Of a DNA stretch of 64,000 nt, positions 49,253 through 57,533 are shown in pieces. The notes beneath the pieces were generated by a model, which was not told the DNA's origin, made no database searches, and saw nothing but the letters and a program-made list of their open reading frames with translations. Every line of letters starts with the position of its first letter. Within the stretch, counting starts at the first letter, position 1. The position numbers and the translations under genes are program-made. Where the stretch lies: assembly GCF_900090295.1 (NCBI RefSeq), contig NZ_LT607753.1, forward strand, positions 2,294,001 through 2,358,000, written 5' to 3'. This DNA comes from Micromonospora coxensis (GTDB taxonomy: Bacteria; Actinomycetota; Actinomycetes; Mycobacteriales; Micromonosporaceae).

Positions 49253-51361
49253 ATGTCGCACGGCGAGGAACTGTTCGCTCTCGGCGGGGACGTGACCACG
49301 GAGCCCAGCTTCGAGTCCGCCCTGCGGGGGTACGAGAAACGACAGGTCGACCGGTACGTCGCTCGTGCGGAGCACGAGATCGCCACCCTGACGGCCGAGC
49401 GGGAGCAGGCGTACACCCAGATCCACAAGCTGGCCGGTCAGGTCGAGCACCTCCAGCGCGACCTGGCCCAGGTGCGCAAACAGGCCGCCGTGGTGGACCG
49501 GGCCTCCTTCAAGCACCTCGGGCCCCGGGTCGAACAGATCCTGGCCCTCGCCGAGGAGCAGGCCGACGCCATCCTGGCCGCCGCGAACGAGGAGATCGAC
49601 GCCCGTCGCGCCGCCGCCGAGCACATCATCGACGAGGCCCGGGAGCAGGCGGCCCGGGCACTGAAGGACTTCGAGATCGCGCTGGCCGCGCGGCGCTCCG
49701 AGGAGGAACGGCACACCGCCGCCCGCAAGGCCGAGGCGGACGCCGCCGTGAAGTCCGCCAAGGAGGACGCGGCCCGGCTGCGGGCGACCGCCCAGGACGA
49801 GTCCAACCGGCTGCGGGCCGCCGCGCAGGAGGCGCTGACCAAGGCCCAACAGGAGGCCACCCAGCTCCGGGACACCGCCAAGGAGATCCACAGCCGGGCC
49901 CAGCAGGAGGCCACCAAGCTGCGGGAGACGGCCAAGGAGGCCCTGGCCCGGGCGCAGCAGGAGGCCACCCAGCTCCGCGAGGCGGCCAAGGAGGTGCACG
50001 CCAAGGCGCAGCAGGAGGCCAAGCGGCTCACCGAGTCCGCGGCCGAGGCGGGGCGGGCCACCCACGCCAAGGCCCTGCAGGAGGCCAAGAAGATCGTCGA
50101 CGACGCCGAGGAGGCCGCGAAGGGCACCCGGGGTCGGGCCCGACAGGAGGCGCACCGGCTGACCACCGAGGCGGCCGAGACGGCCAAGCGCAGCCGCGCC
50201 GAGACCGAGGCGTACGTGCAGCGGATGCGGACCGAGACCGAGGCGTACGTACAGCAGACCCGGGCCCAGACGCAACAGGAGCTCGGCGCCTGGCGAGCCG
50301 GGGTGGAGAAGGAGGTCAACGGCCGGCGGGAGGCCGCCGACCGGGAACTGGCCCAGCGCCGCGCCACCGCCGAGAGGGAGTACGCCAAGCGCCGCGACGA
50401 GCTGGAGAAGCAGTTCAAGTCCCAGCAGGACGAGTTGGCGCAGCAGCACCGGACCCGGCACGACGAGCTGGAACGGGAGTGGACGGCACGGCGCGACGAG
50501 ATCGAGCGGGGCGCGGCCGAGGTCCGCCGGGCCGCCGAGGCGGACGCGCTCACCATGCGCCGTCGGGCCGAGGAGGAGGCCGCCGCGCTGCTCCAGCAGG
50601 CCGAGCAGGAGGCCGCCGACAAGCGCCGCAAGGCCGACGAGCACGTCGCCGCCTCCCGTCGGCAGTTCGAGGAGTACGCGGCCACCACCCAGCAGCACCT
50701 GGCCACCACCCAGCAGCACCTCGCCGCGACGCAGCAGGAGGCGGCGGCGAGCCGCCAGCAGCTCGCCCAGGTGATGCTGGAGATCGCCCAGGCCCAGCAG
50801 CAACTCGCCGACCTGCGGCAGGAGACCTGGCAGGCGCGGCAGGAGTCCGACGAGATCCAGCGGCAGATCACCGAGCTGAAGCTGCGGCGAATGGCCCCCG
50901 ACGGGCTCGACGGCGGGTCGTCCGACGGCGCCCGGCCGCTGGTCGCAGTGGACGGCGGACGCCCGACGGCGACCGTGGACGGGAAGACCCCGGCGAACGG
51001 CGGCAAGCCGACGGCGGGCGCGGCCACCAGCGTGGACGGTGCGAACGCCGGCGTGACCAGCACCGCGGACGGCGCGAAGCCGGCATCGGGCGGCGCGTTG
51101 AAGGCCGAGCCGGTCGGCGGGGACAGCACCGCGGCCAACGGCGCCAAGCCCAAGGCGGAGCCGGTGACCACCGTCGACGGCGGGACCGCCAGCGCCGGGG
51201 TCGACGGCGAGCCGACCGTCGCGGCGGTGCCGGGCACCGGGGGCCGGGGGGCCACCCCCACGAAGATCACCAGCACCGGGGAGAGCGGCAAGCGGCCGAC
51301 GAAGCCGACCACCGACGAGCGCAGCGCCAAGCCCAGCACGGTCACCGTCGAGACGGAGTGA
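49253..51361 (+). CDS. Long DivIVA-domain coiled-coil protein, Scy-like
   Basis: Protein of 702 residues with the same plan as its upstream neighbour. The N-terminal FESALRGYEKRQVDRYVARAE (20-40) is DivIVA-like, and a shared GPRVEQILALAEEQAD block (90-105) corresponds to GTRVEQILRLAEEQAN in the neighbour. A coiled coil runs to about 540, including three and a half 18-residue repeats (198-263) beginning AQQEATQLR. The ~160-residue tail is Gly/Thr/Pro/Lys-rich and disordered. It probably assembles with the shorter protein at the hyphal tip. ATG 49253 has GAGGA about seven bases upstream. Confidence 0.83.
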   Translation: MSHGEELFALGGDVTTEPSFESALRGYEKRQVDRYVARAEHEIATLTAEREQAYTQIHKLAGQVEHLQRDLAQVRKQAAVVDRASFKHLGPRVEQILALAEEQADAILAAANEEIDARRAAAEHIIDEAREQAARALKDFEIALAARRSEEERHTAARKAEADAAVKSAKEDAARLRATAQDESNRLRAAAQEALTKAQQEATQLRDTAKEIHSRAQQEATKLRETAKEALARAQQEATQLREAAKEVHAKAQQEAKRLTESAAEAGRATHAKALQEAKKIVDDAEEAAKGTRGRARQEAHRLTTEAAETAKRSRAETEAYVQRMRTETEAYVQQTRAQTQQELGAWRAGVEKEVNGRREAADRELAQRRATAEREYAKRRDELEKQFKSQQDELAQQHRTRHDELEREWTARRDEIERGAAEVRRAAEADALTMRRRAEEEAAALLQQAEQEAADKRRKADEHVAASRRQFEEYAATTQQHLATTQQHLAATQQEAAASRQQLAQVMLEIAQAQQQLADLRQETWQARQESDEIQRQITELKLRRMAPDGLDGGSSDGARPLVAVDGGRPTATVDGKTPANGGKPTAGAATSVDGANAGVTSTADGAKPASGGALKAEPVGGDSTAANGAKPKAEPVTTVDGGTASAGVDGEPTVAAVPGTGGRGATPTKITSTGESGKRPTKPTTDERSAKPSTVTVETE
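49844..50041 (+). repeat. 54-bp tandem repeat in coiled-coil gene
   Basis: Three full and one partial copies, starting at 49844, 49898, 49952 and 50006, each encoding an 18-residue unit such as AQQEATKLRETAKEALAR. Eighteen residues is close to five heptad half-turns, so the repeat would extend a regular coiled coil. Confidence 0.8.
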
Positions 51362-51375
51362 CGCCCTGAGCGGAA

Positions 51376-51409
51376 CCGGCCACCACGCCGGGTGACGACG
51401 GGTGGCCGG
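51376..51409 (+). terminator. Hairpin after the long coiled-coil gene
   Basis: CCGGCCACC (51376-51384) pairs with GGTGGCCGG (51401-51409), 16-nt loop, 14 bases past the stop. Confidence 0.55.
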
Positions 51410-51508
51410 CCGGTCCGGACGCCACTACCCTGCCGGGCAGGGCCCGCTGGCAGGGGTCCGCGGCGGCAGCCTCCGGCCCGGGGCCGGAGCGGGACCCGGG
51501 GAGGTCCG

Positions 51509-52831
51509 GTGGAACAGGACGGGCCGGCACGCGACGGCGTCGAGGGCGAGCCGACACGGGAGCACGGCCCGGCCGACGGGTCCGGCCGGGGCGAGCCGGG
51601 CGGGGCCGGCGGACCGGAGGTCGCCGGCACGGCCGGCGCGCCGGGCGAGGCCGGCGGATCCGCCCGGCACGGCGCCGACGGCGACGGGACCTCCGGTGGA
51701 CGGGCCGGGCGGGAGCCCGCACCGGAGACCGGGGACGTCGACCCCACCGACTTCGAGGCGGCCGGCCCGGTGGCGAACGGCTCGGGCCGCTTCGGCCGGC
51801 CCGGGCGACCGCTGCGCCGCAGCAGCTTCCTGGTCGGCTTCACCGGGGCGCTCGGCGTGCTGCTGGCGTACACGGTCTGGCTGGGCGTCCGCAACGCCGG
51901 CGGCATCCTCGTCCTGGTGGTGATCGCGCTCTTCCTCGCGGTGGGGCTCAACCCGGCGGTGGGCCGGCTGCGCTCCTGGGGGCTGCCGCACGGGCTCGCC
52001 GTCGCGACTGTCGTGCTCACCCTGCTCCTGCTGATCACCGCCGGCCTGGTGGCGCTGGTCCCGCCGGTGATCACCCAGAGCGGCGAGTTCCTCGCCCAAC
52101 TGCCCAGCTACGTCGAGGAACTGCGCCGCAACCGCGCGGTCAACGACCTGGTGGAGCGGTACGACGTGATGGAGCGGGTGCAGGCCGCGGCGAACGCCGA
52201 CACCATCGGCCGGGCCCTCGGCGGGGTGCTCGGCGGCGCGCAACTGATCTTCGGCACCCTGTTCCGGGCGCTGACCGTGCTGGTGCTGACCATCTACTTC
52301 CTGGCCTACTTCGACCGGTTGCGCGACCTCGGGTACGCGCTGGTCCCCCGCTCCCGCCGGCAGCGGGTCAGCCTGATCGGGGACGAGATCCTGGCCAAGG
52401 TCGGCGCGTACATGGTGGGGGCGTTGAGCATCGCGGTGCTCGCCGGCGCGACCACCTTCACCTTCGCGCTGATCGTCGGGCTGCCGTACCCGTTCGCGCT
52501 GGCGGTGGTGGTGGCGGTGACCGACCTGATCCCACAGATCGGGGCCACCCTCGGCGCGGTGGTGGTGAGCCTGGTCGCGTTCGCCACCGGGCTGCCCGAG
52601 GGGATCGCGGCGCTGGTCTTCTTCGTGCTCTACCAGCAGGTGGAGAACTACCTCATCTACCCGAAGATCATGCGACGCTCGGTGCAGGTGAACGAGGTGG
52701 CCGCGCTGCTGGCCGCGCTGCTCGGGGTGGCCCTGATGGGGGTGGTCGGCGCGCTGATCGCGATCCCGACGGTGGCCGCCGGGCAGCTCATCCTGCGCGA
52801 GGTGGTGCTGCCCCGGCAGGAACGACGCTGA
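51509..52831 (+). CDS. AI-2E family transporter
   Basis: Polytopic membrane protein of 440 residues in the AI-2E (PerM/TqsA) family, whose substrates range from signalling molecules to ions and are often unknown. The first ~95 residues are Gly/Glu/Ala-rich and disordered. The membrane part begins FLVGFTGALGVLLAYTVWLGV and has about eight helices, including GGILVLVVIALFLAVGLNPAVGRL, the family PxxxGA-type block VTDLIPQIGATLGAVVVSLV, and YQQVENYLIYPKIM. GTG 51509 has GGGGAGG upstream. No quorum-sensing genes are nearby, so autoinducer export is not implied. Confidence 0.88.
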   Translation: MEQDGPARDGVEGEPTREHGPADGSGRGEPGGAGGPEVAGTAGAPGEAGGSARHGADGDGTSGGRAGREPAPETGDVDPTDFEAAGPVANGSGRFGRPGRPLRRSSFLVGFTGALGVLLAYTVWLGVRNAGGILVLVVIALFLAVGLNPAVGRLRSWGLPHGLAVATVVLTLLLLITAGLVALVPPVITQSGEFLAQLPSYVEELRRNRAVNDLVERYDVMERVQAAANADTIGRALGGVLGGAQLIFGTLFRALTVLVLTIYFLAYFDRLRDLGYALVPRSRRQRVSLIGDEILAKVGAYMVGALSIAVLAGATTFTFALIVGLPYPFALAVVVAVTDLIPQIGATLGAVVVSLVAFATGLPEGIAALVFFVLYQQVENYLIYPKIMRRSVQVNEVAALLAALLGVALMGVVGALIAIPTVAAGQLILREVVLPRQERR

Positions 52832-52841
52832 CGCGGCGGGC

Positions 52842-53642
52842 TCAGTCGCGCTGCGGGCCGGGCACCGGGGTGTCGGCGAAGGAGGCGACGGTACGGTCGG
52901 CGTACGCGCTGACGTCGCCGGTCTCCATCGGGCCGTCCCAGGTGGTGGGCAGCGGCAGCGACGCCGCCGGGTTGACCCGCCGGACGATCTCGTCGAGCAC
53001 CGTCTCGGCGTCGCCCACCCAGAGGTGCTTCGCGCCGGGCACCCCGACCACCTCGGCCTGCGGCACCACGGCGAAGCGCTCCCTGGCCTCGTCCGGACGC
53101 AGGTAGTCGTCGAACTCCGGCACCAGCGCGGTGAGCGGCGTGCCCCGCTCGGCCCAGACCGCCAGGTCCTCGGGCGTGGAGAAGCGCAGCGGCGGGGAGA
53201 GCAGGATCGCCCCGGCCACCGCCGGGTCGCAGCCGTACTTCAGCGCCAGGTCGGTGCCGAACGACCACCCGACCAGCCAGATGTTCGGCAACTCGTGGAA
53301 CTCGGCGTACTCGATGGCGGCGTGCACGTCGAAGCGCTCGCCGACGGCGGCGTCGAAGGCACCCTCGCTGGTGCCCCGGACGCTGCTGGTGCCCCGGGTG
53401 TTGAACCGCAGCACCGCCAGGTCGGCCAGGGCGGGCAGCCGCCAGGCGGCCTTGCGGAAGACGTGGCTGTCCATCATCCCGCCGTGGGTGGGCAGCGGGT
53501 GCAGGCAGACCAGGGTGCCCACCGGCTCCCGGTCGACCGGCCGGGCCAGCTCACCGACCAGCCGCAGGCCGTCGGCGGTGTGCAGCTCGATGTCCTCCCG
53601 GTGGCCGGGGAGGATCGACGACGCGCGGATCGGTGTGCTCAC
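52842..53642 (-). CDS. Alpha/beta hydrolase
   Basis: Cytoplasmic hydrolase of 266 residues. Motifs: CLHPLPTHGGMMDSHVF for the oxyanion strand and loop, nucleophile Ser in GWSFGTDLA, a candidate acid Asp after the sheet, and catalytic His in GAKHLWVGD. The DSHVFRKAAW and NTRGTSSVRGTSEG phrases resemble bacterial alpha/beta hydrolases of the dienelactone/YheT type annotated only generally. Substrate unknown. Convergent with the AI-2E gene, 10 bases apart. Confidence 0.85.
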   Translation of the reverse strand: MSTPIRASSILPGHREDIELHTADGLRLVGELARPVDREPVGTLVCLHPLPTHGGMMDSHVFRKAAWRLPALADLAVLRFNTRGTSSVRGTSEGAFDAAVGERFDVHAAIEYAEFHELPNIWLVGWSFGTDLALKYGCDPAVAGAILLSPPLRFSTPEDLAVWAERGTPLTALVPEFDDYLRPDEARERFAVVPQAEVVGVPGAKHLWVGDAETVLDEIVRRVNPAASLPLPTTWDGPMETGDVSAYADRTVASFADTPVPGPQRD

Positions 53643-53708
53643 CGCTCAAGTCTGGCGCGAACTCGCCGCCGCCGCCCGCCCGGGCGGAAACAGCGTGATC
53701 CAGATCGC

Positions 53709-54035
53709 TCAGCCGTACCGGGGGGCACCCCGCCCGCGCATCAGGTTGGGCCCCCGCCGGTCCCGGGCCCGCCAGCAGCCGCTGTGCCAGTGCCGCCGGT
53801 CGGTGAGGTCGCCCGTACCGTCGGCCGGCCAGGCCACCAGGTGCGCCACCCCGGGGCGGATCTCCTGGTCGCACCCCGGGCAGCGGTACGTCTTGGTGGA
53901 CGCGCCGCCGCCGATGCCGCGTACCTGCCAGTCGCCGTCGCGCCACTGCTGGACCGTGGGCACGCCCTGGCGTACCCGGTCGGAGTCCAGGTGGGCGGCG
54001 TCGTCCCGGCGGGGACGGTTGCGACGGGGGCTCAC
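53709..54035 (-). CDS. Small zinc-ribbon-like protein of unknown function
   Basis: Protein of 108 residues, basic at the N-terminus (SPRRNRPRRD). A probable metal site is formed by YRCPGCDQEI and HWHSGCW (C-x2-C with H-x-x-x-C), and AHLVAWP lies between. This is a conserved actinobacterial family, sometimes labelled ATP/GTP-binding without evidence. The GTG start at 54035 is chosen because the upstream frame reads through the neighbouring gene. Function unknown. Confidence 0.72.
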   Translation of the reverse strand: MSPRRNRPRRDDAAHLDSDRVRQGVPTVQQWRDGDWQVRGIGGGASTKTYRCPGCDQEIRPGVAHLVAWPADGTGDLTDRRHWHSGCWRARDRRGPNLMRGRGAPRYG

Positions 54036-54051
54036 ATCGTCAAGATTACGG

Positions 54052-55089
54052 TCAGTTCCAGGTCGACGGCCTGCTGAGGTCGTCGGCCAGCCGCGCCCCG
54101 CCGAGCACGACGGCCGCGTCCGCCTCGGTGAACCCCCGGTTGGGCCAGCCGAAGCGGGCGGTGACCGACGCCTTGTCGACGCCGAGCAGCTCCAACTCCC
54201 CGCCCTGCGGCGGGACGTAGCCGGCCCGGTCACCGATCGTCCGGTTCCCCTCGGTACGGCCGCTCGGGACCTCGCGGTGGTACTCCAGCCAGACGTCGAG
54301 GCGCTGGTCGCCGGGGCGGGCGACGGTGAGGAGCACGTCCAGCGCGTCCGGGAAGCCGATCACACTGACCTCGCAGCCGGCCAGCGACGCGTCCGGCGGC
54401 AGGGTGGTCAACCGCAGCGGCGTCGCGCACCGGCGTGCCTCGTCCAGCCGCAGCGCCGCGACCGCCTCGCGCAGGCCGCCGTCGTCGTCGGCGACGGTGT
54501 GCACCCGGGCGTACAGGCCCGGGACCGGCTGCCAGCGCAGCAACCAGCCCGGCTGCCCGCCCGGCCCGGTCGACGGCACCCGCTGCACCCGCCCGTCGAA
54601 GCCGGCCGCGGTGGCCGGCGTGTCCGGGTAGGTCATCCCCTCGTGCACCGACCGCTCCACGGCGGCGGCGTCGGTGGACAGGTCGACCGCGACGATCCGG
54701 TCACCCCCCAGGTCGAGCCGGCCGCCCTCGACGCCCCCGCCGGTACGCCAGGTCAGCAGCCGGGCCCGGGCCGGGTCCACGCCGAAGTGCAGCAGGTTCG
54801 GGTCGGTGCCGACCAGGGTCGGATCGGCGAGTGCCCCCGGCACGCCGACGACGGGCGGCGGCACCGGTGGGGCAGCCGTCCACGCCGACCGGCTCGGCAC
54901 CTCGCCCAGTTGGACGGTGGCCACGCCGAGTACGCCGACCAGTGCCAGCGCGGTGGCGGTGACCACCCGGCGGCGCAGTCGACGGCGGCGGCCCCGGGCC
55001 ACCGAGTCCCGCAGCAGCCGGTGGCTGTCGACCGCCCCCTCGGCGTGCTCCCGCAGCGTGCTGGTGATCCGCTCGTCGAGGTCGGTCAC
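54052..55089 (-). CDS. Membrane protein coupled to SigE-type sigma factor
   Basis: Protein of 345 residues with a short N-terminal cytoplasmic helix region (DLDERITSTLREHAEGAVDSHRLL), a basic stretch, one transmembrane helix (VVTATALALVGVLGVATVQL, about 42-61) and a large outer domain without clear motifs. GTG 55089 overlaps the sigma factor stop (GTGA). By position it is the likely anti-sigma or regulatory partner, but it has no zinc anti-sigma (HxxxCxxC) motif, so that role is inferred. Confidence 0.75.
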   Translation of the reverse strand: MTDLDERITSTLREHAEGAVDSHRLLRDSVARGRRRRLRRRVVTATALALVGVLGVATVQLGEVPSRSAWTAAPPVPPPVVGVPGALADPTLVGTDPNLLHFGVDPARARLLTWRTGGGVEGGRLDLGGDRIVAVDLSTDAAAVERSVHEGMTYPDTPATAAGFDGRVQRVPSTGPGGQPGWLLRWQPVPGLYARVHTVADDDGGLREAVAALRLDEARRCATPLRLTTLPPDASLAGCEVSVIGFPDALDVLLTVARPGDQRLDVWLEYHREVPSGRTEGNRTIGDRAGYVPPQGGELELLGVDKASVTARFGWPNRGFTEADAAVVLGGARLADDLSRPSTWN

Positions 55090-55580
55090 GGCCGGCTCCC
55101 GTTCGTCGCCGGGGCGGCGAAGCGCTCCCGGAGGTGGGTGAGCGCCCGCATGGCGTGGGTGCGGACGGTGACCGGCGAGCAGTCCAGGATCTGCGCGATG
55201 GTGGTGTCGTCGAGGTCCTCGTAGTAGCGCAGCACCAGCACGGCGCGCTGCCGGTCGGGCAGGGCGCGGATCAGCCGCCACATCTCGTCCCGGTCGGCCG
55301 CCTCGCCGCCGAGGTCGCCGCGACCGGCCCGCTCGGCGAACTCGGCGGTGGCCAGTTCCCGGCTGGACCGGCGCCGCCACCAGGAGGTGTTCGCGTTGAC
55401 CAGCATCCGGCGCACGTACACGTCGGGACGGTCGGCCCGGGCGATCTTCCGCCAGTGCAGGTACGCGCGGGCCAGCACGTCCTGGGTGAGGTCCTCGGCG
55501 CGGTGCTCGTCACCGGTCAGCAGCCGGGCCAGCCGGACGAGGGCCGGCCCGCGGCTGCTGACGTACTCCTCGAAGGTCAC
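55086..55580 (-). CDS. SigE-family ECF RNA polymerase sigma factor
   Basis: Sigma factor of 164 residues. Region 2 (LVRLARLLTGDEHRAEDLTQDVLARAYLHWRKI) begins close to the N-terminus, and region 4 (LPDRQRAVLVLRYYEDLDDTTIAQILDCSPVTVRTHAMRALTHLR) closes the protein, as in the SigE family of actinomycetes. There is no extra C-terminal domain. It is the first gene of a two-gene operon with the membrane protein. The genes it controls cannot be told from the window. Confidence 0.92.
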   Translation of the reverse strand: MTFEEYVSSRGPALVRLARLLTGDEHRAEDLTQDVLARAYLHWRKIARADRPDVYVRRMLVNANTSWWRRRSSRELATAEFAERAGRGDLGGEAADRDEMWRLIRALPDRQRAVLVLRYYEDLDDTTIAQILDCSPVTVRTHAMRALTHLRERFAAPATNGSRP

Positions 55581-55621
55581 ACCCTCAAGACGCCGTCACC
55601 GACGCGGTGTGTTGACCGGGG

Positions 55622-57412
55622 TCAGCGGCGGGTGTGGTCGCGGAAGCCACGACCGGTCTTGCGGCCCAGGTAGCCGGCGGTGACCAGGTGCTCCAGCAGC
55701 GGCGCGGGCGCGAAGCCCGGCTCGCGCAGCTCCAGGTACAGCTCCCGCTGGATGGCCAGCGAGACGTCCAGGCCGACCACGTCGAGCAGCTCGAACGGGC
55801 CCATCGGGTAGCCGCAGCCGAGCTTCATCGCGTGGTCGATGTCGTCGGCGGTGGAGTAGCTGGCCTCCAGCATCTTCACCGCGTCGTTCAGGTACGGGAA
55901 GAGCAGCGCGTTGACGATGAAGCCGGAGCGGTCGCCGCAGACCACGCCGGTCTTGCCGAGCGCCACGCAGACCGCCTTGGCGGTGGCGGTGGTCTCGGCG
56001 GAGGTGCGGATGGTCTGTACCACCTCGACCAGCGGCATGATCGGCGCCGGGTTGAAGAAGTGCAGGCCCACCACGTCGGCCGGACGCTGGGTGGCCATCG
56101 CCACGTCGATCACCGGCAGCGAGGAGGTGGTGGTGGCGAGCACGACGCCCGGCTTGCAGATCTCGTCGAGGCTGGCGAAGAGCGCCTTCTTGACGCTCAG
56201 CTCCTCGATCACGGCCTCGACCACCAGGTCGACGTCGGCCAGGTGCTCCAGCGTCGCGGACCAGTTGATCCGGCCCAGTGCGGCGTCCCGGTCGGCCTCG
56301 CTGAGCTTGCCGCGTACCACGCCCTTGTTGAGCGAGGTCTTGACCGCCTCGAAGACCTTGGCGGACTTCTCCGCGCCCCGGGTCACCGAGACGACCTCGT
56401 AGCCGGCCTTGGCGAAGACCTCGATGATGCCGGTGGCCATGGTGCCGGAGCCGACCACGCCGACCTTCGTGATGCCGCGGGTGCCGTCGGCGAGCGCCGA
56501 CTCCGTGGCCACGGGCGTCTGCTCGTCGGGTACGACCACCGGAGAGCCCGGCCGCTCGTAGGTGTAGAAGCCCCGGCCGGACTTGCGGCCGAGCAGACCC
56601 GCGGTGACCATCTGCTTGATCAGCGGCACCGGGGCGTGCCGGCGGTCCCGCCCGCCGCGCCGGTACATGGTGTCCAGGATCTCGTACGCGGTGTCGAGGC
56701 CGATCAGGTCCATCAGGGCGAGCGGACCCATCGGCAGGCCGCAGCCGAGCTTCATCGCGGCGTCGATGTCCTCGCGGGTGGCGTAGTGCGACTCGAACAT
56801 GCCCACGGCGTGGTTGAGGTAGCCGAAGAGCAGGGCGTTGGCGATGAAGCCGGCCCGGTCGCTGATGGTGACGTCGACCTTGCCCAGCCGCTTGCAGAGC
56901 GCCTCCACGTCGGCCACCACGTCGGCGGAGGTGACCACCGTGCGGACCACCTCGACCAGCTTCATCACCGGCGCCGGGTTGAAGAAGTGGATGCCGATCA
57001 CCTGGTTGGGCCGGGTGGTGGCGACCGAGATCTCGGTGACGCTCAGCGAGGAGGTGTTGGTGGCGAGGATGGCCTCGGGCTTGCAGACCCGGTCCAGCTC
57101 GGCGAAGATCCGCTGCTTGAGGTCCAGGTGCTCGGGGACGGCCTCGATGACCAGGTCGACCGAGTGCAGGGCGTCCAGCCCGACCTGGAAGTCGACCCGG
57201 GACAGCAGCGCGTCCCGGTCGGCCTCGGCGAGCTTGCCCTTGGCGACCGCCCGGTCGGTGGAGCCGGTCAGGGTGGACCGGCCGCGCTCCAGGGCGGCCT
57301 CGGAGATCTCCACCGCGACGACGTCCACCCCGTTGCGGGCGAACACCTCGACGATGCCGGCACCCATGGTGCCCAGACCCACCACACCTACACTGGTGAA
57401 CTCGCGCGCCAC
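55622..57412 (-). CDS. 3-hydroxyacyl-CoA dehydrogenase, tandem duplicated
   Basis: NAD-dependent 3-hydroxybutyryl/3-hydroxyacyl-CoA dehydrogenase of 596 residues made of two complete copies of the ~290-residue enzyme. Copy 1 has VGVVGLGTMGAGI and copy 2 VGVVGSGTMATGI as dinucleotide loops. Each has HFFNPAP with the catalytic His, a DRSGFI/DRAGFI segment and a C-terminal GCGxPMGPxxLxDxxGLD block. A linker of about 25 residues joins them. GTG 57412 is chosen since GGGGAGG lies just upstream and the earlier ATG (57451) falls inside a regulon motif. It would link thiolase to Ccr. Confidence 0.92.
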   Translation of the reverse strand: MAREFTSVGVVGLGTMGAGIVEVFARNGVDVVAVEISEAALERGRSTLTGSTDRAVAKGKLAEADRDALLSRVDFQVGLDALHSVDLVIEAVPEHLDLKQRIFAELDRVCKPEAILATNTSSLSVTEISVATTRPNQVIGIHFFNPAPVMKLVEVVRTVVTSADVVADVEALCKRLGKVDVTISDRAGFIANALLFGYLNHAVGMFESHYATREDIDAAMKLGCGLPMGPLALMDLIGLDTAYEILDTMYRRGGRDRRHAPVPLIKQMVTAGLLGRKSGRGFYTYERPGSPVVVPDEQTPVATESALADGTRGITKVGVVGSGTMATGIIEVFAKAGYEVVSVTRGAEKSAKVFEAVKTSLNKGVVRGKLSEADRDAALGRINWSATLEHLADVDLVVEAVIEELSVKKALFASLDEICKPGVVLATTTSSLPVIDVAMATQRPADVVGLHFFNPAPIMPLVEVVQTIRTSAETTATAKAVCVALGKTGVVCGDRSGFIVNALLFPYLNDAVKMLEASYSTADDIDHAMKLGCGYPMGPFELLDVVGLDVSLAIQRELYLELREPGFAPAPLLEHLVTAGYLGRKTGRGFRDHTRR

Positions 57413-57448
57413 GACCGGCCTCCCCTGGATCGACTCCGCGGCCAACGA

Positions 57449-57466
57449 CATGAACGGCCGCTAAGG
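57449..57466. promoter_or_regulatory. Acyl-CoA regulon motif, site 4 (3-hydroxyacyl-CoA dehydrogenase)
   Basis: CATGAACGGCCGCTAAGG, 15 of 18 bases as in site 1, 37-54 bases upstream of the chosen GTG start and overlapping an unused ATG. It is 11 kb from the nearest other copy. Confidence 0.5.
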
Positions 57467-57533
57467 TTATGCGCCGGAGTCTGCCACGTGACGCTACGTT
57501 GTCGAGACGCCGTGGGATATTTCACGCAGCGGT

